Origin: Muribaculum gordoncarteri
Lineage (GTDB): Bacteria; Bacteroidota; Bacteroidia; Bacteroidales; Muribaculaceae
Direction: 5' to 3'
Length of the DNA stretch: 64,000 nt
Assembly: GCF_004803695.1 (NCBI RefSeq)
Contig: NZ_CP039393.1
Coordinates: 434,001-498,000, forward strand
Each line of letters starts with the position of its first letter. Positions within the stretch are counted from its first letter, which is position 1. The translations under genes were made by a program, and so were the position numbers. Shown here in pieces: positions 47,635 to 56,176 of this stretch. The notes below the pieces were generated by a model that was not told the DNA's origin, searched no databases, and worked only from the letters and a program-made list of their open reading frames with translations.

Positions 47635-48959
47635 CTGGTGCGATAAAATCGCGTTGGTTTAGAAATCATCAAATAAAGAGATATCTTTGACATTTTGATT
47701 TGAATTGGTTGACAAGTCTTGCTTGGTTAGAAGTTGTCGTAACTCGACACGTTCCAAAGCAGAGATTCTGATAAGGGTCGCCACTTCGGTTATAGAATAG
47801 CAGCTTTTATAATCGGCCTTTATTCGAGCTACCGTAAGATAGGCAATGACAGCAGTCCAAAGATGGATTTTTACCGCGTTCTCGGAAAATCCCCAAAGGG
47901 TCTTCACGACAATATTCTGTTTGATCCATTTGAAGAAAACTTCTATATCCCAGCGATGGCGGTAGAGATTGGATATTTCCAAGGCACTGATTTCAAAGTT
48001 ATTGGATATGAAATCCACAATTGTGTCATTGTCCGGGTCATATACTCGTACAAACCGCATGTCATCAGGATAGAGTTTACTCGACTTATATCCGGTTACC
48101 CGAATACGGGAGTCTTCTATGATGCCTGACTTTGCATTGGGGATTTCCATTTGCCCGATTGTCATGAACTTCATGTTCTCTTTCGGACGGGATACCCAGA
48201 ATGCCTGTGACTGATGGAATCTGAACAAAGCCTTGAAGTCAACATAAGCCTTGTCCATCACATAGAATGCGAATGGTTCCGGCGAAAGCATGTCAAGTTC
48301 GTTGCTGTCATGCCATTTTCCATCGGTAATATGAATGTTTGCCGGTATGCTTCCACGCAAATCAAGCAATGTGTGCATCTTTACAGCGCCTTTGCTGTAT
48401 TTGCCCAATGCCCATGTCGCAAGTTTTATGCTGGTTGATATGGTTGTGGAGTCCAACGCATAGATTACGTTGTCTATGGTTATCTCGGATAGTTTAGCCT
48501 TTGAATACATGGGTCTTACCAATCCTATTAGATAAATTCCCAGTCCCTCAAAAATTCGATAGTCCCGACTTTCGTTAGCCCGCGACAAAGATGTGTGGTT
48601 GACTGTTTTCCGAAAACCGAGATGATATAGCATCTTTGAATGGGCCTCCAGACATAGACAGATGTCTCGTAGCGAATCACAGCCCGTCAACAGTCCGAAG
48701 AGCAGATGAAGGAGGTGATTGTAACTGTTGAGATTCTTTACATGCCAATCTCCTTTATACAGCCTTACAAGCTTATCGAACTGGTAACGCGGTATAAATT
48801 CAATTACCTGGGAGAAAACATACTTACCCTGATTCATAATCTTGATGTTTGGGAACAACAAGACTAATAAATCAATTTCAAATCAAAAAATCAATGTTCT
48901 CTTGTATTTGACTAAATATTAATATTTTAATAACAGTGGTAAGATTTTTATCGCACCAC
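47635..48959 (-). mobile_element. IS4-family insertion sequence, copy 2 (1325 bp)
   Basis: Same length, end repeats and orientation as copy 1. TACTA flanks it at 47630-47634 and 48960-48964. It starts 12 bp after the btuB stop. Confidence 0.85.
47659..48861 (-). CDS. IS4-family transposase with DUF4372 N-terminus (copy 2)
   Basis: 400 residues, intact; DDE motifs LDSTTISTS, VMDKAYVDF and YRHRWDIEVFFKWIK as in copy 1, from which it differs at about seven positions (NELDMLSPEPF here versus NELDILLPEPF; NVKDISLF versus NVKELSLF). Confidence 0.93.
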   Translation of the reverse strand: MLFPNIKIMNQGKYVFSQVIEFIPRYQFDKLVRLYKGDWHVKNLNSYNHLLHLLFGLLTGCDSLRDICLCLEAHSKMLYHLGFRKTVNHTSLSRANESRDYRIFEGLGIYLIGLVRPMYSKAKLSEITIDNVIYALDSTTISTSIKLATWALGKYSKGAVKMHTLLDLRGSIPANIHITDGKWHDSNELDMLSPEPFAFYVMDKAYVDFKALFRFHQSQAFWVSRPKENMKFMTIGQMEIPNAKSGIIEDSRIRVTGYKSSKLYPDDMRFVRVYDPDNDTIVDFISNNFEISALEISNLYRHRWDIEVFFKWIKQNIVVKTLWGFSENAVKIHLWTAVIAYLTVARIKADYKSCYSITEVATLIRISALERVELRQLLTKQDLSTNSNQNVKDISLFDDF

Positions 48960-48985
48960 TACTATTGCAACAAAAACAATTAGAT

Positions 48986-49882
48986 ATGACTTATCAAGAC
49001 TATTTCCGCAATTCCGACTTTGAGGATATATGGATTATATTGAGCGGCTTTTACATGGAGCATGAGGCACTCAAGTCGCAATATTGTTCTCTTGTAGAGG
49101 CCCTCAAGTCATTGCCCGCCGATTCAGCACACTCCACAGCGCCCATTGAAATGTGCCTCGATTATGATAATGAAATTATGGTCAAGGGCGCGCCCGACCC
49201 CCAGGAATGGCTTCTTGGTCGTGAGGTGATGATAGATTTTTCATCGTGGAGATATGGACGAGATGAAGAAACTGCCGTCGAAACTACCGGACTCAAGACA
49301 TTCGATATGCTTTCGGGTCGGGAGAAACGGCAATTGGCACGTGAAAGCGATACGGCCACACTTGCCGCACATCTGCTTTATTGGTCAACTCTCTATGCCA
49401 TAAATACGCAGGAGCAGCATCGGCAGGACTTTTCCGCTTGGTTCGATTCTCTTATGAATGGAAAGCCCAAATATGAAATGGAAAAGGAGTATGTGTCGGA
49501 AAGTTTTCGCAGAAAGCAGTGTAAATATTGGCGAGAAACCGTGGCAAATGATTCCGCAATTGACTGGACTTGGAATCTTGGTATTCTGAAAAAGAAACTG
49601 GAATATAATATAGGATACTGGCGATATGTGCAGCGACATGTGGGCTGGGAAGAGGATGTCAACCGGATGTTGATTGCTATAAATCTTATAGAAATAGCAA
49701 GAACCGACTGGCCTGATATAAAAGATAAGCACATAAATCTTCGTACAGCCGAAAGATACACCCATGAGCACGACCATGGAGGTGACTTGCACGAGTCGTA
49801 TCTCGCTAAGTTATATCGTGACAAGGCCTTTCATATCCTCTGGAAATGGCTTGATCATAATATGAAAAATTGGTGGGATTGA
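48986..49882 (+). CDS. Uncharacterised protein, family shared with 57419-57892 (possibly DUF6557)
   Basis: 298 residues from ATG 48986 (the frame extends 7 codons into the IS-adjacent leader). The first ~150 residues (TYQDYFRNSDFEDIWIIL, KGAPDPQEWLLGREVMID, DTATLAAHLLYWSTLYA) resemble the protein at 57419-57892 (NVEGDFWKNTVGKTVV, DAELAGAILWGMTFYG) in order and spacing of motifs. The C-terminal half is helical and charged with H-rich TAERYTHEHDHGGDLHE. No membrane segment or catalytic motif. Its natural promoter appears to lie on the other side of the composite element at 36994-37029. The DUF number is recalled, not checked. Confidence 0.65.
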   Translation: MTYQDYFRNSDFEDIWIILSGFYMEHEALKSQYCSLVEALKSLPADSAHSTAPIEMCLDYDNEIMVKGAPDPQEWLLGREVMIDFSSWRYGRDEETAVETTGLKTFDMLSGREKRQLARESDTATLAAHLLYWSTLYAINTQEQHRQDFSAWFDSLMNGKPKYEMEKEYVSESFRRKQCKYWRETVANDSAIDWTWNLGILKKKLEYNIGYWRYVQRHVGWEEDVNRMLIAINLIEIARTDWPDIKDKHINLRTAERYTHEHDHGGDLHESYLAKLYRDKAFHILWKWLDHNMKNWWD

Positions 49883-49896
49883 AAAATTTTTAATCG

Positions 49897-49932
49897 TGTA
49901 TCGCAGTTTGATACAGCATGAGCATAATTTTG
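49897..49932 (+). promoter_or_regulatory. WYL-2-type operator/promoter with perfect inverted repeat
   Basis: TGTATC (49897-49902), GCAGTTT, GATACA (49910-49915): perfect inverted repeat, centre 49906, 19 nt before TAATTTTG (49925-49932). It is the best copy of the shared operator and sits before the repeat protein gene. Confidence 0.6.
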
Positions 49933-49958
49933 CAGTGTAACATTAAAATCATAACAAT

Positions 49959-50474
49959 ATGGAATCAATGACAAACAATGATTTTTTGAATTCGGTACTT
50001 GAATCCGAAGCATGGAAAGAGGTGTCAAGCCGTGAATCATTCAGCATGGAAATGATTGAAAAGTTTGCTGATAAACTCGATTGGGAAGAAGTCAGCGGCA
50101 ATCAGAGTATTCTTTGGACAGTCGACGGCATATCAAAATATGCCAACAAAATTCATTGGGAAGATTTTTCCAACTCATGTCCCGATAACATAATAACAGA
50201 AACAACTCTCAACAAATTTTCCGGCAAATGGGACTGGAAATGCCTTTCCAACCGCGATGCGCTCTACAATAACTGGAGCCTGCTCGAAAAGTTTGCCGAC
50301 AAAGTGAATTGGGGCGAAATCATCACCAACTGGAACATAGAGAAACCGGTAGAGTTCTTCGCACGTTTCCAACAGTACATACCGATGTCCAAGCTGCAGG
50401 ATTCCTCTCTATGGCGAGCCATGGTGGAGGCCCGCTCTAAAAAGATTATGCAAGAAGCAATCGGTATCAATTAA
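49959..50474 (+). CDS. Tryptophan-repeat protein of unknown function
   Basis: 171 residues made of four or five imperfect repeats of about 25 residues: EKFADKLDWEEVSG, SKYANKIHWEDFSN, NKFSGKWDWKCLSN, EKFADKVNWGEIIT. The pattern is [KE]-[FY]-[AS]-x-K-[LIW]-x-W-x-x-[ILV]-S, each starting a helix, and it is acidic with many Asn. A short helical tail follows (SKLQDSSLWRAMVEARSKK). The role is unknown; such repeats suggest a protein-interaction scaffold. It has its own WYL-2-type operator and a terminator downstream. Confidence 0.7.
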   Translation: MESMTNNDFLNSVLESEAWKEVSSRESFSMEMIEKFADKLDWEEVSGNQSILWTVDGISKYANKIHWEDFSNSCPDNIITETTLNKFSGKWDWKCLSNRDALYNNWSLLEKFADKVNWGEIITNWNIEKPVEFFARFQQYIPMSKLQDSSLWRAMVEARSKKIMQEAIGIN

Positions 50475-50532
50475 TGCTATCGGGCTAAGTCTATGGAAGT
50501 TAATGTCTAACCCACAGACTATAAGGATTAAC

Positions 50533-50575
50533 GGTCGGGAAGTGTTGCGTGAACTTCCCGACCTTCTTGTGTCCC
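50533..50575 (+). terminator. Terminator after the repeat protein gene
   Basis: GGTCGGGAAGT (50533-50543) pairs perfectly with ACTTCCCGACC (50553-50563), 9-nt loop, followed by TTCTTGTGT. Confidence 0.7.
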
Positions 50576-50671
50576 ATTGCGGCTAATCCTTATGTCACGG
50601 CATGGCATTGTGACGCTCTAATGCACTGAACTTCTTCCTCCGAAAATTTTTGTCCGCAGCTAATTATTGTC

Positions 50672-50702
50672 TTGGGCATCTCTAAACTTATTAGTAAATT
50701 TG
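50672..50702 (+). promoter_or_regulatory. Promoter of the small XRE regulator
   Basis: TTG 50672-50674, 20-bp spacer, TAAATTTG 50695-50702; consensus promoter without the WYL-type inverted repeat. Confidence 0.6.
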
Positions 50703-50725
50703 CATTAGAAGCCAATTAGTTGAAT

Positions 50726-50932
50726 ATGAAAATCGTTAAACTCAATAGGATAAAGACTATGCTTGCCGAAATTGACAAGCAAGGAAAGTGGTTGGCTCAA
50801 CAACTTGGCAAAGGCCCAGCAACGGTTTCCAAATGGTGTACCAACGCCATTCAGCCTGACTTGAAAACACTTGTCGAGATGGCCGAAATTCTTAATATAA
50901 ACATCCGAGAATTGATCGTTAATACCAAATAA
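50726..50932 (+). CDS. Small XRE/Cro-CI HTH regulator
   Basis: 68 residues from ATG 50726. A single helix-turn-helix: MLAEIDKQGKWLAQQLGKGP and ATVSKWCTNAIQPDLKTLVE, then MAEILNINIRELI, the common ending of XRE domains. It likely controls the neighbouring DUF262 genes, which start about 150 bp downstream, as in restriction-modification systems; that link is inferred. Confidence 0.85.
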   Translation: MKIVKLNRIKTMLAEIDKQGKWLAQQLGKGPATVSKWCTNAIQPDLKTLVEMAEILNINIRELIVNTK

Positions 50933-51085
50933 GCCCATGGCCAGTCATTTCACTTCCCCTCTTCTATACTTTGAAGATTTGAAAAGTAGTATAATTTGGG
51001 GGAATCATAACCTTTGAATCTGAAATTAGCTTTATAAATAGATTTTTTAGATAACGATAACGTAGTAAGAACAACAGCAAATAAT

Positions 51086-52859
51086 ATGGAACCAATAAGT
51101 GACGAACAAAAGTTGGAATTTGCGAATAGCTCATTTCCCGGCAAAACAGTAAACCTTGGCAACGGTGATTGGTGGTTTATTCAAGCTGGTAACATATTTA
51201 GGAGATAATCTTCACTATGAGTACTGGGATGGACAAGTGAGCCTTCATATTGAAGGCCCAAATTGGCGCCCATTGCGCAATTATTTATGGAGAGAAGTAT
51301 CAGATTCTCGAGTTGTTTCAAAAGAGTGGGGGCGTCAAGGTTGCTGCTGGACATTACAAAGAACCCCCTCTTCATGGGAGGAGATTCAAGAAGCTTTTTT
51401 GGAACTTAATCGCATAATGCTGCCTCACATCCTTGATTTTGAGGCTGAACAAGGTTTTGACAAGATATATGAATGTGAAGAAATGGATGTTTCCGCCCAT
51501 AAGATCAAAATAGACGATCTGCTACATTCTGAAAATCTTCATATCCCGGAGTACCAACGACCATACAGATGGACGACAAAAAATGTTGAACAACTACTTC
51601 AAGATGTAAACATCGCAAGGATATCAGGTAAATTGGATTATTTGATTGGAAGTGTCATACTCCATAGAAATATAAGTAACAAAAATGTATGTATAAACGA
51701 TATTGTTGACGGCCAACAGCGTATTACTACAATAATGTTAATAATCAAAGCCTTGGACATGTGTGTGGAGATTCCGCCACTTACCTATGGACATTCCGAC
51801 TCTTATAGGCATATACAAGAAAATTTTAAGTTTATACAAGAATGGTTTGATTTTAACTTATCGGGCTCGGAGCGCAAGGATTTTGGTAATTATTTGTTGA
51901 CTAATTGTCGTGTAGTCCGTATATCCGTGAAACGTTTGCCGGAAGCATTTCAACTATTTGAAACCCAAAACGGTCGAGGTAAAGAGTTAGAAGCCTATAA
52001 TCTACTAAAAGCCTACCATATCAGGGCTATGGCGGATGCACCCAAGAAGGATAAAATCGAATGCGATGTAAGATGGGAGGATGCCGCATTATTCATAGAC
52101 ATGGACGGCGCACGAAAAGATTTGTTGCGTCAAGTGATTAATGAACATTTGTTCCGTATCAGAAAGTGGTCGAGAGAAGGATACGCATCGACATTCAGTA
52201 AGCATGAAATTGGAGAGTTCAAGGGGCTTACGCTCGGACGCGATAATAATCTGGAATATGCGTATCAGAATATCCTTGTCCAACAACAAATTGCGTTAAG
52301 CTTCATGCAATCCATGAACAGTGGATTGTTCAAAGTGAGATACCGTTTTGAACATGGTGACCCCGACAACATCTCTCCCTTTGCATCCATTAATCAGTTG
52401 TTGGTAAATGGCCGCCCATTTTTCGAATATATAGAAACCTATGTGGAAATTTACAAACGCCTATTCTTGAACAGCAATTCATCGCAGTTATACCGCTTCA
52501 AAGATTTCTATCATGAGTACTGTAAGTATAGAGGAAGCAGGCGAAAGGGCGACACTTACATACGCCAAGTATATAAATCGGCCATAATCCTAATATTTGA
52601 CCGCTTCGGTGAGAAAGGAGTGGATTCCCTTTTCGAGGCTGTGTACGCCTGCCTATATCGCATAAGATTGGAAAAACAAAAGATTTTTCTAAACACAATG
52701 TGCGGCAAAGGCGAATCGGGATGGCTTTTTACAGCAATACAAAATGCGAAGAATCTATCCGATTTCTCCGTCATAAAAAGTCGTGCCGAAGAATTTAAAC
52801 GGAACCTGAGAGTGAATTTTGAAGTGGACGAGGTTAAATCATTCTTTAAAAATAAGTAA
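51086..52859 (+). pseudogene. DUF262 protein (GmrS-like), apparent frameshift near the N-terminus
   Basis: The best upstream start, ATG 51086, reads MEPISDEQKLEFANSSFPGK then GNGDWWF and stops at 51206-51208; the long frame that continues the protein (KLVTYLGDNLHYEYWDGQV, then SLHIEGPNWRPLRNYLW) is +1 relative to it and joins at about 51175-51185. From there 560 residues are open to 52859. The central DUF262 domain is plain: IPEYQRPYRW and DIVDGQQRITT (ParB-like DGQQR motif), plus ETQNGRGKELEAYNLLKAY. If not a real mutation, the frameshift could be a sequencing error, or translation may start at 51156. Paired with 52863-54785. Confidence 0.6.
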
Positions 52860-52862
52860 GTT

Positions 52863-54785
52863 ATGAGTAAGGTAGAACAGCTGAACAGAACCATAGAAGA
52901 AGTATGGAGGGAGCGCTATGTTGTACTATTGTATCAGCGCAATTTCGCATGGACTGAGGACCAGCTAGGACAATTGCTGCAGGACCTATATGATCACTCT
53001 CCTAACGGTTATCTCGGAAAAGGCGAGTGCGATAACTACTATCTTGGAAGCCTTGTGCTGTTGCAACGTAGGGATGGCATATGGGAAGTTATAGATGGTC
53101 AGCAACGCCTCACGGCCTTACATATAATATGCCGTTATCTTGGTATTCTTTCCTCGCCGCGCATTACATATGATTCTCGACCTTCTGTTGAACGTTTTTT
53201 AGACTGTCTTTTTAATTCCCCTTCATGGGACACCTTCAAGAGTGAATGCCAAAGGAGGACAGACGGCAAAATCGCCCGATTGACAGAATCACTTGATATT
53301 GTCGAAAGCTATGAAATACAGGCCGGCGAGATAAAATCCTCTATCACATTGAAAGGTATGTCGGATGGCGAAAAGGCTCTTCTTTCTGAGTATATACGCA
53401 ACAAAGTAATATTGGTGTGCACACCTCTGCCTGAAGATACGGATGTGGCAGCATATTTCGAAATAATGAACAACCGCGGAGAACAGTTGCAAGCACATGA
53501 GGTTATAAAGGCATTGTTGATGTCCGATCTTGGCACAAGTCAGCGTTATATTTTTTCAACAGTATGGGACGCCTGTTCCCAAATGGACATACCAATCCAA
53601 AAGACTCTCTCCAAATTGAGAAATAAGGGCTTGTTTGGGGAACAATTCGATGGTCTTAATCTTGAAATTATTGACAATGTAGATTTTGTGGGCAGCTCAA
53701 TCAAGAACGAGTATACGATTGACAGGATTCTTGACAGTGGGTTCACGTATGACAATCATGACGCAGAGGACATGAAGGAGGAAACGGACACAGATCTGAA
53801 GTCGATTATCGATTTCCCCAATTTCCTTATGCATGCCATGCGTCTGTATGCCGAGGCTGAAAAGAAGATGGTTAATGCAGTTCCGCTGAATGCAGACAAA
53901 ATGCCCGTGACGAAACCGGAATTTATTTCAGATTCAATGGACTTTATTAAAGCATTGTTAAGAATCAGAGTGCTTTTTGACCGGTATGTAGTGAAAATTC
54001 AAGGCGATGCTGATGACGAAGAAAATGACCTAAAGTGGCGTCTGCAACGTCCCTCAAAATATGAGTATAACAAGAACGGCAATACATATTTTCGAGTAGG
54101 ACTGGTTAACACTTTCTCCAACGGTACTTCCACGGATAATGACGAACGAGAAGATATCAACAATCGAATTGTTAAATTGGAGTCTATGCTTCAAGTTACT
54201 TTCAAGACTCCAAAATACAAAGAATGGCTTTATTCAGTACTCATGTGGATGTACAAAGAAACGAAGGATAACATAAACATTGAGCACGATTCATTACTCC
54301 GGGTTATTGAACAATGGTCTTTGAATTATTATGAGATGTTACAGAAAAAATGGGACAGTGAAAGCAGACCCCTCCTTGCTGCCGGCACTGATACCCCTCG
54401 TTTTTTGCTTAATTTCATTGATTATCTTTATTGGCTTGCATCAAAGCAAGAAAAGTCTATTGTGCGTTTTGCAAATAAGATAAGCGATTTCCAATTCAGA
54501 TACTATAATTCTGTGGAACATCATCTTCCTCAGTCTTACAAAAACACCGATGTAGATATGGATTCAATAGGTAATCTGTGCCTTATAAGCCGACATAAAA
54601 ACTCAAGCCTGAACGATAAAGGTCCCGAGGAGAAGGCAAAGATTGAAGAAGGGTTACAGCCCAAACGATTGATAATGTATCGTATTACAAGAGCCAAACA
54701 ACATTGGGGTAAAGTTGAAATTGAAGAACATCAAAAAGACATAGAAGATCTTCTTGATCAAATTTATAATTTACTCTCAGTCTGA
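52863..54785 (+). CDS. DUF262 - DUF1524 (HNH) protein, GmrSD-type type IV restriction subunit
   Basis: 640 residues. DUF262 domain at the N-terminus: VVLLYQRNFAWTEDQLGQLL and VIDGQQRLTALHIICRY, with EIMNNRGEQLQAHEVIKALL; the C-terminal DUF1524 HNH-like nuclease domain ends with VEHHLPQSYKN, then IGNLCLISRHKNSSLND. GmrSD enzymes cleave modified (glucosylated hydroxymethylcytosine) phage DNA in an NTP-dependent way. The two DUF262 genes are 3 bp apart (stop TAA at 52857-52859, then TTATGAG), so they act as a pair. Whether the modified-DNA specificity holds here is unknown. Confidence 0.85.
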   Translation: MSKVEQLNRTIEEVWRERYVVLLYQRNFAWTEDQLGQLLQDLYDHSPNGYLGKGECDNYYLGSLVLLQRRDGIWEVIDGQQRLTALHIICRYLGILSSPRITYDSRPSVERFLDCLFNSPSWDTFKSECQRRTDGKIARLTESLDIVESYEIQAGEIKSSITLKGMSDGEKALLSEYIRNKVILVCTPLPEDTDVAAYFEIMNNRGEQLQAHEVIKALLMSDLGTSQRYIFSTVWDACSQMDIPIQKTLSKLRNKGLFGEQFDGLNLEIIDNVDFVGSSIKNEYTIDRILDSGFTYDNHDAEDMKEETDTDLKSIIDFPNFLMHAMRLYAEAEKKMVNAVPLNADKMPVTKPEFISDSMDFIKALLRIRVLFDRYVVKIQGDADDEENDLKWRLQRPSKYEYNKNGNTYFRVGLVNTFSNGTSTDNDEREDINNRIVKLESMLQVTFKTPKYKEWLYSVLMWMYKETKDNINIEHDSLLRVIEQWSLNYYEMLQKKWDSESRPLLAAGTDTPRFLLNFIDYLYWLASKQEKSIVRFANKISDFQFRYYNSVEHHLPQSYKNTDVDMDSIGNLCLISRHKNSSLNDKGPEEKAKIEEGLQPKRLIMYRITRAKQHWGKVEIEEHQKDIEDLLDQIYNLLSV

Positions 54786-54877
54786 ATTCATATACAATAT
54801 AAACCATCATTTGATGAGGTCGCTTTTGCCACGACCTTGTCATAATGGTCTATATCTGTTATAGATTCGACTAACAT

Positions 54878-55513
54878 TTAAAATTGTCCGAGTTTAGTTT
54901 CGGATGTAATCTCAACCTCATCGTATGGTGTAATAACTACTGCACCTCTACGAACCATACGATTGTAAAATGACTCGACCATTTCTGTCAAACGCAATTT
55001 ATATCCAAGTTTCTCACACACTAAGAATATATCACTTATCAACTTTAGTCCAATATCTTGCCGTCGTAAATCTCGAGGCAAAAGAATATTCGTCATATAT
55101 ACGATCTTTTGATTTCTGAATGGCAGTAATCTGACAACGCCGTTGCTTTTAAGTTCTATTTCACGTTTGTTGCAAAATAGGAAAGGTTCTTTTATGGCAC
55201 CCTCGTTGTCAACCTGCCGTAGTGATAATGTATATTTTTCTTTGAAGTCGTAGATTATTTTCTCCAGATATTTATGAATAAACCATTCTTGCGGAAATGA
55301 TTCGGCCGGATATAGCATATCTTCATTAATATCAAAAACGAAATGATCGCCATTATCAAAAACAAAACAACGGCAAGGATTACCATTGTCTATAATATCA
55401 GAAACAAATCCACCATTGATTCGTGTACCAAGAAATTCATCGTCAATGGGCGCAAATTGTGGGTTGGCGGCATTAAATTCAATTGCTTTATTGAAACGTT
55501 CGATTACATTCAT
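54878..55513 (-). CDS. Uncharacterised protein with GNAT-like C-terminus
   Basis: 211 residues, not recognised as a whole. The last ~90 residues look like the end of an acetyltransferase fold: NILLPRDLRRQDIGLKLISD (motif A-like, R-x-x-G-x-G/L) then VCEKLGYKLRLTEMVESFYN and RMVRRGAVVITPYDEV. The first half is acidic (FAPIDDEFLGTRINGG, GNPCRCFVFDNGDHFVFDIN). A -7 box TACCTTTG lies at 55530-55537 on the minus strand, without the WYL-type repeat. Convergent with the DUF262 pair. Confidence 0.65.
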   Translation of the reverse strand: MNVIERFNKAIEFNAANPQFAPIDDEFLGTRINGGFVSDIIDNGNPCRCFVFDNGDHFVFDINEDMLYPAESFPQEWFIHKYLEKIIYDFKEKYTLSLRQVDNEGAIKEPFLFCNKREIELKSNGVVRLLPFRNQKIVYMTNILLPRDLRRQDIGLKLISDIFLVCEKLGYKLRLTEMVESFYNRMVRRGAVVITPYDEVEITSETKLGQF

Positions 55514-55816
55514 TTCGTTACCTTTTTTGCAAAGGTACTAAGTTTTTGTGAGGTATAGGTAATAATTATATTACGGTGACATTGTTATATCGTCTTTCAC
55601 CTTTGCCATTTTTGAGCCTTCGCTTATGAGTGTAGAAAGGTAGTCCAAAAATGACTTGTGGAGATGCTTCTATTTGTACACTCAACAGTGAACTTATCGA
55701 CACAATGCCACGCAACCGACAAGTGTTTTGTCGTTAGCCGGGATCGTGGATTTTTCTTGAACGTTCGTCCTTCTACACTACCTATATTTTATCCGTTACA
55801 TTGTTATATAATTCGA
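55514..55816. other. Gene-poor gap with diverged repeats
   Basis: No convincing gene. ACATTGTTATAT occurs twice in direct orientation (55579-55590 and 55798-55809), and AGTGTAGAA (55629-55637) recurs inverted as TTCTACACT at about 55771. These may be scars of a lost insertion element. Confidence 0.35.
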
Positions 55817-55942
55817 CTACGTATCTGCCGATTTTAAGACCACAAAATCGGGCGCTAATGATTGTGACATCCATTCAATCAGTTGACGGGTGTCACAGGG
55901 TGTTGATGGGAGTCGGGATTTAGTTTTGACTTTCTTTGCCAT
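55817..55942 (-). CDS. 41-residue small ORF, last in the FtsZ-like operon
   Basis: ATG at 55940-55942, 9 bp after the stop of the two-helix membrane protein. The peptide starts with basic MAKKVKTKSR and then PSTPCDTRQLIEWMSQSLAP. Placement and codon content suggest a real, perhaps truncated, gene; no family recognised. Confidence 0.4.
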   Translation of the reverse strand: MAKKVKTKSRLPSTPCDTRQLIEWMSQSLAPDFVVLKSADT

Positions 55943-55951
55943 AGATAGTTA

Positions 55952-56176
55952 TCACCGAAACATATCATCTGTAAACTCTTCGGTAATTTCATAGAGTTCT
56001 TTCAAGGCCGCAGGAAGTCTGTTCCCGAGTAACATTGCACCAATCACAATTCCTATGCCGGCTTTAATCAAACCATGGCGAGGCGGCCCGATGAATGTGG
56101 CGATTCCGCCAAGGATACCCATAAACATGGCATATTTTATAAGCCGAAGATAGACAGTGGCAATACGTTTTTTCAT
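55952..56176 (-). CDS. Small two-helix membrane protein
   Basis: 74 residues. Two hydrophobic helices, LIKYAMFMGILGGIATFIG and GLIKAGIGIVIGAMLLGN, joined by PPRH, with a basic N-terminus (MKKRIATVYLR) and an acidic tail (ELYEITEEFTDDMFR). The start ATG overlaps the TGA of the FtsZ-like gene by 4 bp, so the two are translationally coupled and are likely to act together at the membrane. No named family. Confidence 0.65.
   Translation of the reverse strand: MKKRIATVYLRLIKYAMFMGILGGIATFIGPPRHGLIKAGIGIVIGAMLLGNRLPAALKELYEITEEFTDDMFR

Larger units (their letters stand above)
37041..48959. mobile_element. Composite transposon-like block carrying a vitamin B12 uptake operon
   Basis: Two 1325-bp IS copies in the same orientation bracket 9.3 kb containing the riboswitch-led B12 operon. 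TACTA lies at all four IS junctions, so the outer pair may be a target duplication of the whole unit or simply the preferred target of each IS. The outer flanks read TTGCAACAA-TACTA on the left and TACTA-TTGCAACAA on the right, and together reconstruct an uninterrupted promoter-gene unit. The two copies have diverged slightly, so the event is not brand new. Recombination between them would remove the operon. Confidence 0.5.

Noticed and set aside
54817-54837. Bidirectional terminator between the DUF262 pair and the GNAT-like gene
   Set aside because: The stem AGGTCG/CGACCT is only 6 bp with no T run, so too weak to claim.
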